From assembly GCA_029962745.1 (NCBI GenBank), contig CM057157.1, positions 22,264,916 through 22,328,915 of the forward strand: a stretch of DNA of 64,000 bases. Direction: 5' to 3'. This document shows positions 1-12,300 of this stretch, piece by piece. A program made the translations under genes and the position numbers. Position 1 is the first letter of the stretch, and each line of letters opens with the position of its first letter. Below the pieces are notes generated by a model that saw nothing but the letters and a program-made list of their open reading frames with translations, had not been told where the DNA came from and did no database searches. This DNA is from Echinometra lucunter. Taxonomy: Eukaryota; Echinodermata; Echinoidea; Camarodonta; Echinometridae.

Positions 1-230
1 ATCACATGATTTTCTCAGCTCTCCACAATTTCCTTGATAAGATAATATACTTTGCAGTTTGATACTGTTTAATGTGTCTTTTTAGACCGAGACTTGTGCT
101 TTCACAAAATATACAAACACGATTTGTGACTTTTTTCTTTAGCATACTTCAGGTAAATACCAGCTTGGGTTTTGTTGGGAGGAGGGGGAGGGGGAGGGGT
201 ACAGGGGACATGAACCAGATGTGAACTTAC
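1..230 (-). other. Intron of the PHF24-like gene at the window edge
   Basis: This sequence follows the exon 3 donor of the minus-strand gene. It includes a G-rich stretch near 178-199. No exon or repeat was recognised. Confidence 0.5.
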
Positions 231-3200
231 ACACTCTGAGCAGCTCCACCCCACATCCTCCTCTGAGTTCTTCAGGGCAGTGGTAAAGTTGATGTCATTA
301 CAGTAACCACTAGCCTCCAGGCAAATGCGGTGGTAGCATTTCCCGCAAACCCTGCACTCATGGATGACGTCATTTTTCACCATGTTGCAAAGCATACACG
401 TCATATCAAATTCAGACTGTATATAAAACAGACACTCAAGTGAAATTTTTTGTACCACACTTTAAAAAAAGAAAGAAAAAAAAAAAAATCTATTTTTATG
501 CAAGGGATATCTGCAAAACCAAACAAACAATTCAATGGGCAAAGAATGGAATAGCTAAAGTCAGCAGAGCACCGAGGTTGATTTAGATTTGTTTAAGAAA
601 GACAGGAATTCAGTAAATTGATAAATCTTGATAAGGACGGCAAATAAGAATGGAGGTTGGTATTCAATATGATCGGAGTCATCCAGACTAAAATAGTGAC
701 TATGCTATCATACTGCCATCAGTGAGTGGGTTGCTTTTGCTTGGTTGGCTATGAATTTACTAGCAAATAAATAAATGAATTTCATTTAAGTGTTTTGACG
801 AATCAAAATTTCAAGTGTGCAAATAGGTCAAAGAAAATGGTGTTAACCTTAATTTACCTTTTTCTTTTCAAGCATTTACTTACTTCCAGCATTGTTTCGT
901 AATCTAGATTAGCTGGTGCAGTACCATATCTAGCCTCTTCTAGAGCCAGCTTCCGCCGCTCTGCCTGCCTATTTGAACGCTGTTCCTTGTAAGATAGAGT
1001 TGGTGTCTCTTCCCATTCTTCAGTATGTCTAATAATGGAGGGGGAGGATGAAAAATACAGAACACTTGTTACAATAACTATTTCACCTGATGGCCTATAA
1101 TCGTGAAATAAGTCCCCTCTCATTTTGTGTGTATGCATTACTGTGACACCCCCCCCCCCCCCTCCATTGAAGAGTAGACAGCATCCACAAGAAAAAAAAA
1201 AAAACACGGAAAGAGGGCACTTTTTCAGGGGTAGGCGCGGAACCCGCCTACACACAAATAGGGTGTCAAAAATGCCAAAAAATGAAAAAAAGAGTATCTA
1301 AATCGCAATAATCTAAAACGTGAAAAGGGTGCACCGACTGAGGGACCAACTGTAACAAGACCCATGAACTGAAACTCCTATAAAGAGACTTAGAAGCCAC
1401 CACGATAAAAAGTCCAAATTCGAAATGTAATCCCTAACCCTGAATATCGAACCCGAACCCGAACCCAAATCCCCAATCAGATGTACAGCGCATAAGGCAT
1501 AGCGCTAGCAGTTGAGGCTCCCATGTCCAGTCATTGCATGAGAGTGACACCCTCGTGCACATACAGAAAACTTTTTATCCAATGAAAATGTTCAGCTGAG
1601 CGCTAGCACATTGTGTGTGTGTGTGTGTTTACATCCTGTGTTTATTAGCTCTCGTAATCACCGTATGAAACCATGCAATGTTTAGGGGGGCAACTGTGAT
1701 TCCTGTGTAAAACAAAATGAGACAGTGAGTTATCTCGAGATCAAAACAGCCCCAAAACTTTCAATGGACCCCACTATCACTCTCAAGGTATGAAAATGGG
1801 AATAATTATGACTCCTGATTTAGGGTATGAATTATCCCAACAATTAATGAAATCCCTGTTTAGGGTGTGCAAATCTGGGATATCTGCACAAAATCTGTGT
1901 TTTTTACCGTGTCCTAGCTAGTGGCAGGGTTGGCGGATTTACATGTAAATCACGTTGATTTAAATTGATTTAAATCACATTGATTTAAATCATGATTTAA
2001 ATCACAATTTAAATGACGATTTTTTTTTTAAATCATTGATTTAAATCACTTCCATTGAAACATGTACAAATCATTGACAAATTGTTTGTTCAAGGCAGTT
2101 TTAATTCTTCAAATCAACTGAAAAACTTTGATTTAGCTTAATATCAATTGAAAAACTTTGAATTAACTCTATATCAACAAAAAATCAACAAATCCTTCCT
2201 ATCTACTTAAAACAAATTTAAATCAAGTCAATAAAATCAGCTGATTCCTTAAAAATTAGAGATTTGAGTCATCAACAGTTACTCCATTTTTTGTAAATGT
2301 CAAGTTTTTCTTCTGAAATTTTACATTCTTTGTCAGCTATTTAGTGAAACAATTTTATTTATTTCTTATCATTTATCACACAATCCAAGACTTTTCAGAG
2401 AGCAGTAGTGTAAAAAATATATGTAAAAGTCAATGACAAAAGGTTACTTTGTTTGGCAGTTTTCCAGTTTTGATCCTTCACAGTTATACTTCCATCATAT
2501 GAATTTAAAAAAAAATCATCTAATCAACAGATTCCACATGCTCATTTCTTCTTGTTACATTTATCATACAATTAAAATAATGTAGTACAGTCACAATTTG
2601 ACTGTTGAAAAAAGCTTTCTCATATACCTTTTAAGTCACTAGCTCATTTTATGTTCAGTGCTATGGAAGTTTTGTATTTGCATGTAGCAATGGAAAGACT
2701 CCAAAAGAGAATCTATAAAAACAATTTGCAAAACTCAAAATAAACTTTTAAAACTACATTTAAATCTTAAGATGTACATGTAGGTACTTACATGTAAGTT
2801 ACAATCAATTACAGTTGTACGTTGTATCTGATTCAAAATACAATACTTCTTTTTGTATTTGTTGTAATATCAACAGTTTTGCTGGTTTTATCCTTTAAGT
2901 CAAACTTACAGTTGCATAGGGTCAAAAGTTTTTTTTTTTTCCTGCTTCGTGTATCAAACAGATTTTTAGAGAAAATGTGAATAAGAATTGCAGATTAATG
3001 TAAATATCACAGTAACATAATGTAGTTTAGTCACCCTTTGACTAAGCTGTCTCTTATATTGGTCTCCAACACTGACAGTTTTACATCTCAATCTGTAGCA
3101 ATGGATGAGCTTTAATACCATATGTAAAACTGTCACAAAGCTGCTGAGTGTACATTAAGTTACAATTTTCACTGAAGAGTGTCTGGAGATTTTCCTCTGG

Positions 3201-6008
3201 GATTTTTTATAAAACTGAATGGAAATTCCCAGAGGGGAATATTCTCTACTCACTGGGAATTCCCTACATGTATGTACAGTGTATGATAGAATTAAGTTCA
3301 TATACATGATTCCTCAAATTGATTTTTATTTGCCCATTTTGACTAGATTTAATTACAAATCATATGGTTAAGAAAAACATTAGGAGTGAAATGTATGCTA
3401 ACGTTCAAATTGATGTCATTGTAGGGTGAGGTCTTTTGGTAATTAAACTTTTTTTTCGAATGAACTTTAAAAAAATTTTTAAAAATTTAAAAATCTGATT
3501 TTGATTTTTAAAAAAAATCTGATTTATATAAAAAAAATCTGATTTTAAAAATTAAAAAACTTGCCAACCCTGGCTAGCGGCCTGCCCTTGAATCCTCGTT
3601 TAGGGTGCTTTTTAGGACAATTCTTGCGGATGTTGTCCACTCTTCAATGAAGTGAACCTCCCCCCCCCCCCCCCCCCCCCCCGAGAGTTAACGTCGTAAG
3701 ACTAGAGGAACCGACCCTAGGCCCAGGGGATAGGCTACATGGCCTGGGGCCTTCCGCATCTTTTTTTTTTTTTGTCCCGAATGTGAGGCCAATGCCATGG
3801 TACATGCAAAGCCTATGGTCAAAAAGTTGAACATATGGTAGGCCTACCTACTTCAATCAGATTCAAGTCGCTGATTGCCTCGCTATGGAAGAAAAAATGA
3901 AAAAAAAACAGGCAGTCATCCCTAGCCTACCCAAAGTAACTTTTTCGGCCCAAAGACAAAGTCAAACTAAAGTAAAGAGGCTATTAACGCTAGATTTGTC
4001 TAACGTTAAAAAGTTAGGCCTAACGTTACTGTGGCTACGCGTTCAGGCTGCGCATTGCATTCCCGTGGAAGCTTCGATGCCTACCTATGTGGGGCTCCCC
4101 AGCTCAAAATACGGATTTGTTTTTATTGAACAATTCAATCAAGCAATTTTACTTTTAACTTAGGTAGGCCTACTTACAAACATTGACATTGTCGATAAAA
4201 AATCCTGTGCAATTTAGGAAAAGGATGGTCCGCAAAATGAGTCTTTATCCGCCCAGATCTTCGATAAATCTTTTCCACAAGCCATTGTTAGTTTGCAAAT
4301 GCACATGCCCAAGTTCTTGTTTTTGTAAGTTTTTGCTATGCGAAATGGCGATCGCTGGGATGGCTTCAACTTGGCGTGCAAAAAGGGAAATTTGATGGAT
4401 TCTTTGAGCTGAATATGAATGATTTCTGAACAGAATATTTAAGATAGTAGCATTGTATATATATTTTATCAAACTCGTATTTACTTAAGAAAATGTTATT
4501 AGTAGGAGTTTGAGCCTGAGCTCAAACTTGAACTCTGAAACTGTTCTGGGAAGACATATATCTGGTTTGGGTTTCTTAGTTGCCTGTTTGGCCAAGAAAT
4601 CAGCTGTGTCATTCCCTTTGATACCACATTGGCTTGGTATCCATTCAAAAGAGACATTGCATCCCATCATATAGAGAGAATTTAGCATTAGTCTGATATC
4701 ACAAACAATTTTGTTTGTGGGATTTAACTGGGAGAGAAGAGCAATGGGGCTTTGGCAATCTGTGAAAATACATGAGTATATTGGCTGGACTATCTCTATC
4801 CATTCCAATGCGAAGAGGATTGCCATAAGCTCTGCTGTCAGGATGGAGGCTCCGTCATCCAACCTATAATTCCTAGAATATCTGAAAAAAAGGTATGTAA
4901 ATACTGCATAACAACCTTTGTACTTGGCTCAAGGGATCCATCAGTGTAAATATGAAGGGCTTGACCCCAAACTGAGCAAATCTGTGCAGTTGCTAAACTT
5001 CGTTTTTCATTATTATCAGAGACTCCTTTAACCGATTCCCTGATCTGGGCAGATATAGTTGGCTGACAGTACTGCCAGTACGGGAAAGGATTGTGCAGAG
5101 GGAACATAACAAATTGTGTTGGGCCTACTTTGCTCTATAATGCTTCTGCCAGTTATCTTCTCTGAAGCTTTTGTTAGGGTGGATAGTGTGAGGCAAAGGT
5201 AATCCCAACGAAGATTCAAAGGCGGTTCTCCACATTCAGCCTGAAGTTTCGAGAATGCTGTACCATAAGGTGCCCCCGAGCAAACTCTCAAGACCTTATA
5301 CTGTATGGAGTCTAATTGTTTACAGTGCATATCAGCTGCTGAGCTAAATGCTTCACTGCCATATTACTGTTAGTGTTGTTAGGTCTGGACTAACGTTAAC
5401 TTAACTAATATTATAATGTATAGGCCTACCTAGTTGTTGGGTGTCCGGACAGGTTGTGTATCCAGAGACCAGACGGTCGATTTTAAACAGCCAAATGAAA
5501 AAGTTCACAAGCAAATCTCTTAAATATTTTAGCACAAAATGTTAGACAGTATTATAGAGAACAAATATTGATGATGATTAGCACAAATCAATGCACAGTT
5601 TTTGTTTAATCCAAAAACAAAAAAGGCGGCTTCATATTTGTTACGTGTCCGGACACCCAACCCCCCATCTATACAATTAGTATTTTTAGTTATGCAACTT
5701 GCAAGGAAACCTATTCTTATTTTGCCATAACAGACACGTAACTGTTAGAACATTATTTTAATTAACCAACCTCAGGCCTACCTCTTTTGAAAACGCCTCA
5801 TCCATGATGATGCATTAGATCTACTCGTTTCAGCTTGTCGAGTTCCGAATCCAAGATCGATAGACTGTGTTTGGGCCCCCATTGTTGTTGACGCAGTTCC
5901 TTTTTTGGCGGCCGATATGAAAACATTTGCAATTATACCTATCCTACCTGCCTGCTGTACTCTTTTTTGCATCTTTTCCTTCCTATGTTTCATCACTGCG
6001 TTACCCAT
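231..6008 (-). CDS. PHF24-like PHD-finger protein, N-terminal part (gene continues past left edge)
   Basis: Three coding exons join in phase on the minus strand: 6008-5782 (75 codons plus 2 bases, donor GTAGGC), 1028-884 (48 codons, acceptor after a C/T-rich tract, donor GTAAGT) and 416-231 (62 codons, donor GTAAGT). The start MGNAVMK puts Gly at position 2, compatible with N-myristoylation as in vertebrate PHF24. Exon 1 continues with a basic helix. Exon 3 encodes a C4HC3 PHD-type zinc finger with C131, C134, C145, C148, H153, C156, C183 and C186; the CRVC, YH..C, GY and GWSC..C spacing resembles PHF24. PHF24 (GINIP) binds inhibitory G-alpha subunits and modulates GABA-B signalling in vertebrates; that role is inferred here only from resemblance. 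The C-terminal part lies outside the window. Another PHD protein is possible but less likely given the N-terminus. Confidence 0.72.
1925..3572. mobile_element. hAT-type non-autonomous DNA transposon, about 1.65 kb
   Basis: The left end reads CAGGGTTGGC and the right end GCCAACCCTG, a perfect 10-bp terminal inverted repeat. The flanks are an 8-bp target duplication, GCTAGTGG (1917-1924) and GCTAGCGG (3573-3580), with one mismatch. An 8-bp duplication with CAG-type ends is typical of the hAT superfamily. Sub-terminal regions are rich in GATTTAAAT-like repeats. No transposase reading frame is visible inside, so it is non-autonomous. It lies in intron 1 of the PHF24-like gene. A truncated relative is at about 8005-8294. 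Confidence 0.8.
3573..4484. other. Intron sequence without recognised genes
   Basis: This part of intron 1 of the PHF24-like gene holds a run of more than 20 C at about 3659-3682 and a T run near 3762-3773. Open frames at 3885-4163 and 4183-4395 have no recognisable domain. Confidence 0.4.
4485..5330 (-). mobile_element. Degenerate LINE (non-LTR retrotransposon) fragment with RNase H domain
   Basis: Three overlapping minus-strand frames, broken by frameshifts, cover the 3' part of a non-LTR retrotransposon polyprotein. 5330-5028 resembles the segment after the reverse transcriptase (LDSIQYKVLRVCSGAPYGT). 5107-4838 contains the start of RNase H (YTDGS). 4862-4485 carries the rest: ELMAI, FTDCQS, a WIPSQCGIKGN motif and GNDTADFLA. 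The four acidic catalytic positions (D, E, D, D) are all still readable, so decay is mainly by indels. Post-RT RNase H of this type occurs in the I/Jockey-related clades. The element sits in intron 1 of the PHF24-like gene in the same orientation and is certainly inactive. Confidence 0.8.
5436..5661. mobile_element. MITE with 16-bp perfect terminal inverted repeats
   Basis: The left end GTTGGGTGTCCGGACA and the right end TGTCCGGACACCCAAC are exact reverse complements enclosing about 226 bp of non-coding sequence. No target duplication could be fixed with confidence, so the superfamily is open. Confidence 0.6.
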
Positions 6009-6366
6009 ATTCGATAGTATTCAAGGACGTCAAATTTTATTTCGAACTGCAAATGTTTTAATGTCAAAAAGGTTGGCAGTCAACAGTAGGCCTAGTAGTA
6101 GCCGCTGTGCTGCACTGTATATGTAGATCTAGGCCTACATCGCATCGTACATGTAAAACTTTTGGCCAATTGCAATCCGCAGAATTCTAGAAGCGCTAGC
6201 GCATAGCACATGCGTAGAGCGTCTTTGGCGTAGAGGGCGGAGAAATATTGGCTTCCCATCATTCCGCGGGTAAATATTTCTGCTTCCTGAAAATTGCATA
6301 GCGACCGCTGACGCGAAGGCGAAGCGATTGATTATTATTTGGCAGGTGCAAATTTGTTTTACATCT
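6009..6366. promoter_or_regulatory. Putative divergent promoter between the PHF24-like gene and IFT74
   Basis: Only about 360 bp separate the PHF24-like start codon (6008, minus) from the proposed IFT74 start (6367, plus). The region is locally richer in CpG than its surroundings. It contains CCAAT (within GGCCAATTG near 6163) and an inverted CCAAT (ATTGG near 6247), a GGGCGG box near 6235, and a forkhead-type GTAAATA at 6270-6276. A half X-box, GGCAAC, lies at 6467-6472 just inside intron 1. Forkhead (FOXJ1) and RFX sites are known to control ciliary genes; whether these sites work is inference. No TATA box is evident. Confidence 0.5.
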
Positions 6367-9300
6367 ATGTAAGTATATTTTTGGTGATTGAATTAATCAA
6401 ATTAAATAATTATTTCGCTAAGGGTAATCGTTAGATGTGTTTTCTATGCTCGGAACAGTGATTTATGGCAACGATAGATGGGCGATTCATGCTATAGCAG
6501 TCCCACTCGCTGGAATTTGTGTACTGTTGTGGTCGCTAAATATTTCAGTGTCAAGCATGTCCAGTCTGTCCAATGATTTGAAAGTAGGGTAAACTCGGAG
6601 AATAGGGGACCGGAACGCGCGCGCATGCCATTTGTACTGTGCATGCAGAGATCGGCAGCAACAGCTGAAAGTCAGGGCAAGGGTATGTGACAAGTCCATG
6701 ATCAAGTTCAAAATGACTTCTAGCGATAGCCAATAGTATATTAGTACCAATGATGCCAATACAGTGGCATCCTGAGCTACGCTTAGCCCCTCAACGTGAT
6801 CTCGCATCATTCAATAATGTAGGATGAAACATAAACAGTAATTAAAAATAAAAAATACCAGAATTGAAGATTAAAAATCCTTTGGACACTCGCTCGAAAC
6901 ACAATCTGTCCTTTTCCTGATGTTTCCAGTTCAGTCTTCAGATGCATCCGATTTCATCGGATTTGACCTGTGTTTTTTTGTGGTGTCGATGAACTGACGG
7001 TCAAAAGAGGAGAGGTCGTTGATTGAGGGGGCGCTATAAAAGGTGATCACTAAATTGCATTGAGCATTGGTAAATTGGCAACTCTAAAAATAAGGTGACT
7101 GTCTTCAGCCAAAGAACTTTTGATAGAGATGGGTGGTTCCGATGTAGAAGAGAGAGACGCCCCTGCAAGCTTGAACTCTCAACTGAAAAATGAGTAGTTA
7201 GAAGATGAATTTAGACACGCTTCTTTGATGGTTTTGTGAAAATTTCTGCAAGCGTCTTGGTGCTTCCTTGGAGGATGGCCAGGGTACCCCGCACTCCCTG
7301 ACAGAACAGCTGGTGCCGTTGCTGTATGTCCTTGTAGGCTGGGATGCCGCCGCTCAGGACCGAGGCCAGCAGGAGGCCACGCATCTTGGCAAAATCTCGA
7401 ACATGTGGGGGCCGACAGTGCATTAGCGCTGGGTAGTAGGCCCTGATCTTGGTTATCTGTTGCACTCCGGTCACCATCTTGGTCTGCATTATAGGAAAAG
7501 GAGAACAGAAAAGAATGAATCAAGAATTATATCATCCAGTCAGATTTTTTTCTTACTCTAGTATTAGGTATTTACTTACCAGGTCCAGGAGTGAGCCATC
7601 TCGGGCCGATGTGAAGGTCCCCGTCAGGCCTAGGCTGTCCTCCAGCGGCTGATATACCTGTCCCTCCTGTGCCACTGCCTTTTGATTTGTCATTTGAGTA
7701 TGACATGGCTATATCATTTCTGCAAGCATTTGTGGAAGAATTATGTTGATTACTGACTTGAAATTTCATATAAATCAATTTTTTGGAAAAATTATGTACA
7801 AAATGAATTGAGAGTTGTCCACGATGACATCACAGATGCTGGCAAAGTTGCCAACTCGTGGATCCCCATAATAGGGATTTACTGAAACTTTCAAAATTCA
7901 TAACTCTTGAACCGACTGTCTGATTTTGCTCAAATTTTCAGTTTACTCTTCTTGTTCTTCTTCATTCACTGGAAGCACAGTGATGTCTGCGTTGCATTCT
8001 CCTTTAAGTCCATATACATGATTCCTCAAATTGATTTTTATTTGCCCATTTTGACTAGATTTAATTACAAATCATTATGGTTAATAAAAATATTAGGAGT
8101 GAAATGTATGATAATATTAAAATTGATGTCATTGTAGGGTGAGGTCTTTTGGTAATTAAACTTTTTTTTTAATGAACTTTAAAAAAATCAAAAAAATCAA
8201 AAAAATCTGATTTAAATAAAAAAAATCTGATTTAAATAAAAAAAATCTGATTTTTAAAATTTTTTTATAAAAATAAAAAAAATCGCCAACCCTGATAGTG
8301 ACCCATTGGGGGAAAACAAAACATTGGTATCAACTTTATTTAAAGGTGAAGATATTTTACTACATCAGTGGATAGACAAAACAACGTGGCCAATTCGTTA
8401 TCTACCTCTCTCTCCGACCCCTCACATGCTCATGCACGCTCCACTGCGGTCTGTACTGTCCTCTCTGTCTACGTCTCTGTCTCTCTATCTCTCTCCTGTG
8501 TCAGTCTGGTGCTCACATGACAGGGCATCGACACTCCCATTCGCCGAATCTCATATTTGGTATTGAATATTCATAAGTTCTTACACAAAAAGCTCTAGCC
8601 CCGCATGCATGGCGCGCTCGAAGATCGAAGGGCAGAGACTTGATCTTCTTGCTCCAGTGACATTGGGGAAAACAAAAAACAAGGCTATCAACTGTATTTT
8701 ATGCCAAAAATATAATTTTCTACATCATTAAATAGACACAGCAACATGATCTTTATCATGGTCCCACTCTCCCTCGCATGCTTACGTCTGCCTCAGCTCA
8801 GTCAGTAATTCCTTCTGTAGTCTTATCACATGAACTTTGAACCATGCATCTGCTCACATGACATATCATCATTCCCATTGGTCGAATCTCGTATTTGAAG
8901 TTGAATATTCATAAGTTTCATAACACAGAAAGCCCTGCAATGGAAAGGATGGATGGGAGGACGGAGGCTGCTTTCTCCCCGTGCGCTTAAAGATAAACAA
9001 CCTTTATTCCCATTCACTGGTACATGCGGCGCACATGGCAAACACAAAGAAGCTTGCTCTGCATGCCATATTTTTTCCACACTTTCTCGTAGCACTCCGA
9101 GTTCCAGGCCGGTCCAGGACCCGGAAATGAATTTTGCCAAGCCTTCCGATCCAGTTTCGAGCCGAGTTTACCTTCCGGGCCCCAACATTAATCGGCTTAC
9201 TTCTAACCATCAGGTAATCACGTCGGGCCATGTAATCGCATAACCCGCCTCTTGTGAAAACAGCCCTCTTGATTGGCGAAAGGTCGGGTCTACCATTTGA

Positions 9301-12300
9301 GAATTATGCACCTTAAATCTACGAACGGTTGGGATTCAAAGAGTGAAATTTACCTGACGCTTCATACATGTAGAAATAATACAACAAAAATACGAATAGT
9401 CGTGTCCCCTTGGGTACAAATAAATATGACAAAAACGGCTTGAATGAAAGTTAACAGTCTATCCACACAAAGTCAGGATTTTTATGAAAAATTAAGAAGT
9501 GAGTACAGTTTAAATTTCGTTAATTTGTCAAAAAAATGCAATTTTTTCATAATAAGTTCTAACCTTGTGGCGAATCTGCGTTAATTTCTTAACATTTTCA
9601 AAGAGCTGTCCTGAGTTGTATGTCATGACATTATGTGCAAAAACTCACGAACTTTGTAATTTTTTTCGTCGTCGGCAGTTCATGTTACCGCTGCGTTGTG
9701 CTAAGCACCTGTCACCACGCAACATCTTGCCCAGACTTTATTTTTAAATTCATTGTATGTCTTATGGTTTTACGCCTCCAGGAATCGACCCCCTTCGAGT
9801 AGTGGGCGTAAGCCAACAACAGGAATGAGACCTCCGTCTGGAATGAGACAGCCTCCTCCTGGGACTGCCATGAGGATGCCTCCTGGAACAGGGGTAAGCA
9901 CTGCAGTTGATGTAGCCTACTCCATTTCATTGTTTTCCATGCAAACGGGCAACTTTATAACTTCTCAACATCCTTCTGTCAGTATATACATGTATATTCA
10001 TTTCTGATACATTATTTTTATAAGAAAAATGCAGCAATAAAGAAAAATACTGGTGTTGCCAATTTTAAGAGGAAGAAAAAAAATGATTGAATTAGGCTTT
10101 AAGTGATTTCTGTCCTGATGGGTTAAAGATGAAGTTGTAGTCATGTGATTACAATGTGACAGAAACTGTTTCAAAGCAATTGGGGAAAGATTGAGTACAT
10201 AGTATTTTGTGTATCCCCTGAGGTTTTGCATTCATCGCAGTGATAAAAACTCAGTATAGTTGAAATGCATGCACTTCACAAAGAAATTAGTTTTTCAGGA
10301 CTACACACGAATATTGAACTGAACATGCATATTGTTTCTTATCATGTTTTCAATAATTGAGGACATATGAAGAGCAATCTTTTTTTATTCTTCCAAGCAG
10401 GCATCCCAGAACTTGAGCTTCTCTTTAACATGAAGGATTTCCCGCCATTTGAAATCATTGACATATTAGACATCATGCTGCTGCAGTCGAGTTATGTGTA
10501 ACTCTCCAACAGCTTCCCTCCGTGCTGCCTAATTTGCATGAAATAAAAAATCTGTTTATGCAAAACTGCTGTAGGAGAGTCTTTGCCAAACTAAAATCTC
10601 GCACTGGAAATTATAAAGTAATACGATTCATTTGGAATCAAACAATGATTTTATCAACTGCTAATAGTTTGCTCTTGTTTTCAAATCATGTTTTCAAACA
10701 TAATTTCTTTCTTTTTTTACATGTACACTGTACCTTCACAAAATCTCCTGATGAAAGTATTAATACAAAAGTCTGCAACATACATGTACTCTGGCTCACT
10801 AGAAAGTACCAGTGTAGAGGCTTCCGATGTTTTCTGCAGAGGTTCAATCATTTATTTTTTGCATACTGAGCAAATCGCTTGGTAATTATTTTAAGGAGGA
10901 TATTATTTGATACTGTTACAGGCTCCTGGTACAGCAAGACCTGGTACAAGAGGAGGTGGAGGACCTTCAACGGGTGCAGGTAGTGTTTCTCATTTTGTCT
11001 TTTCACCAAAGTGTACATTGGGTTTTATCTGATAATTTTTGGACATGCTTGGAAATGGAGTCTTATTTTTGTTGCCACAATTTCACAGTATTAAAAGTGT
11101 GTGCAACTAAATTGAAAGTGTTCAAAGTTATTGCTCATGTTTACGATTGTAGGGATGTAATTATTCTCCTGTGCGGCTAAGAAGTGCGGCTTACTGTACA
11201 AAGTAGATTTGAAATCAAATACAACATTGTTAGGCAGAAAAGAGCATTTTACATTATTAATGATTGAAACTAAATATGTGAGACATTTCACATTTTGTTT
11301 TTAATTCTTCATAGGCTCATAAAAAAATAAAAAACAAATCTACTTGTAGACTTGTATGTATATCAGTTACTTGTAAAATGAAAATATGTTCAAATTATTA
11401 CATAAATTTTGTAATCAAATTCAATTTGTGATAATTTTTTCTCTTGCTTTGTGCCAGTACTCAATGCCAATATCAATGTGGCTGATAGGCCAACCACACA
11501 GCAGGGTCTTGGAGGACTCAAGACTGGTAAAAAAGGTTAGTACATGGTTTGTCTTGAACATTAACTCATTTTTTACACAGAGAAAGGGATTCCTGTTGTA
11601 AATCTGTGAGAATCAGAGAATTCATTAGTCTATGTGTTAATGAAACTTTCAAAGTCATTTTAATTGTCAGTGCTCATAGAAATTGCTGGCATTTTCATAA
11701 GATGATTATGCTCAGTTTTGTTAGGACTCACATAAATTTTACCACTGCTATTTTCATCAGCATGTTAACACAGGTACATGTAGAATCAGGTTAGCATAGC
11801 AATGTCATAATGTAATAGAAATATCATGGACAGAAGAATTGGAAAAAAAAGCAAGAAAAAAGAAAAATGAAATTAAAAGAGGAGCTAAGCTTTGCGATGC
11901 TTGGATGGAAACTTTCAGGTTATAACTGTGAGGTTCCAGCCATCCACATAGCATTGCTTTTCGTGTATGGGAGTTGTTTTAGCTTGTTGGCTACTGAAAC
12001 CATGTGGCAGTACAAAGCCTATGGAACTTGCAGAATTAGTAGTCAGTGGGTTAAGAAAACATTTTGTAAATGCTAAAACAAACAATCCATGTACTGCATG
12101 TATGGTAGCTCTACAACTCATCGACCTCCTTTTTTAAACCAACCACCTTTGCGCAATGCTTTCTTGTGTATGAAATTTTTTAAAAGTACGTGTGGAACTT
12201 AGCACAATATGCTACAGTAATCAAACCGGCTATTATACATTTAGACCAAGTCCAAGAGAAATGAGGATGAAATAAGAGAATTTTTTTTTTTTTTAAAAGT

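Larger units (their letters stand above)
6369..9781 (+). other. IFT74 intron 1
   Basis: This 3.4-kb intron separates the first two bases of the start codon from the rest of the coding sequence. It contains the minus-strand 128-aa gene (7693-7211), a truncated hAT element (about 8005-8294) and a diverged direct duplication (8298-8590 and 8656-8940). The remaining sequence, including 8941-9781, shows open frames on both strands but no recognised domain. Confidence 0.7.

Noticed and set aside
854..1255. 133-aa minus-strand open frame starting upstream of exon 2 of the PHF24-like gene
   Set aside because: Only 1028-884 has splice signals and coding character; the rest is intron with C and T runs.
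7179..7523. Overlapping minus-strand frame rich in Pro, Ala and Ser
   Set aside because: The alternative frame (7483-7211) gives a more natural sequence and joins in phase with exon 1.
8826..9243. Overlapping frames on both strands in IFT74 intron 1
   Set aside because: No domain, no matching splice phase to exon 2, and the donor-like GTAATC at 9213 would create a stop in exon 2.
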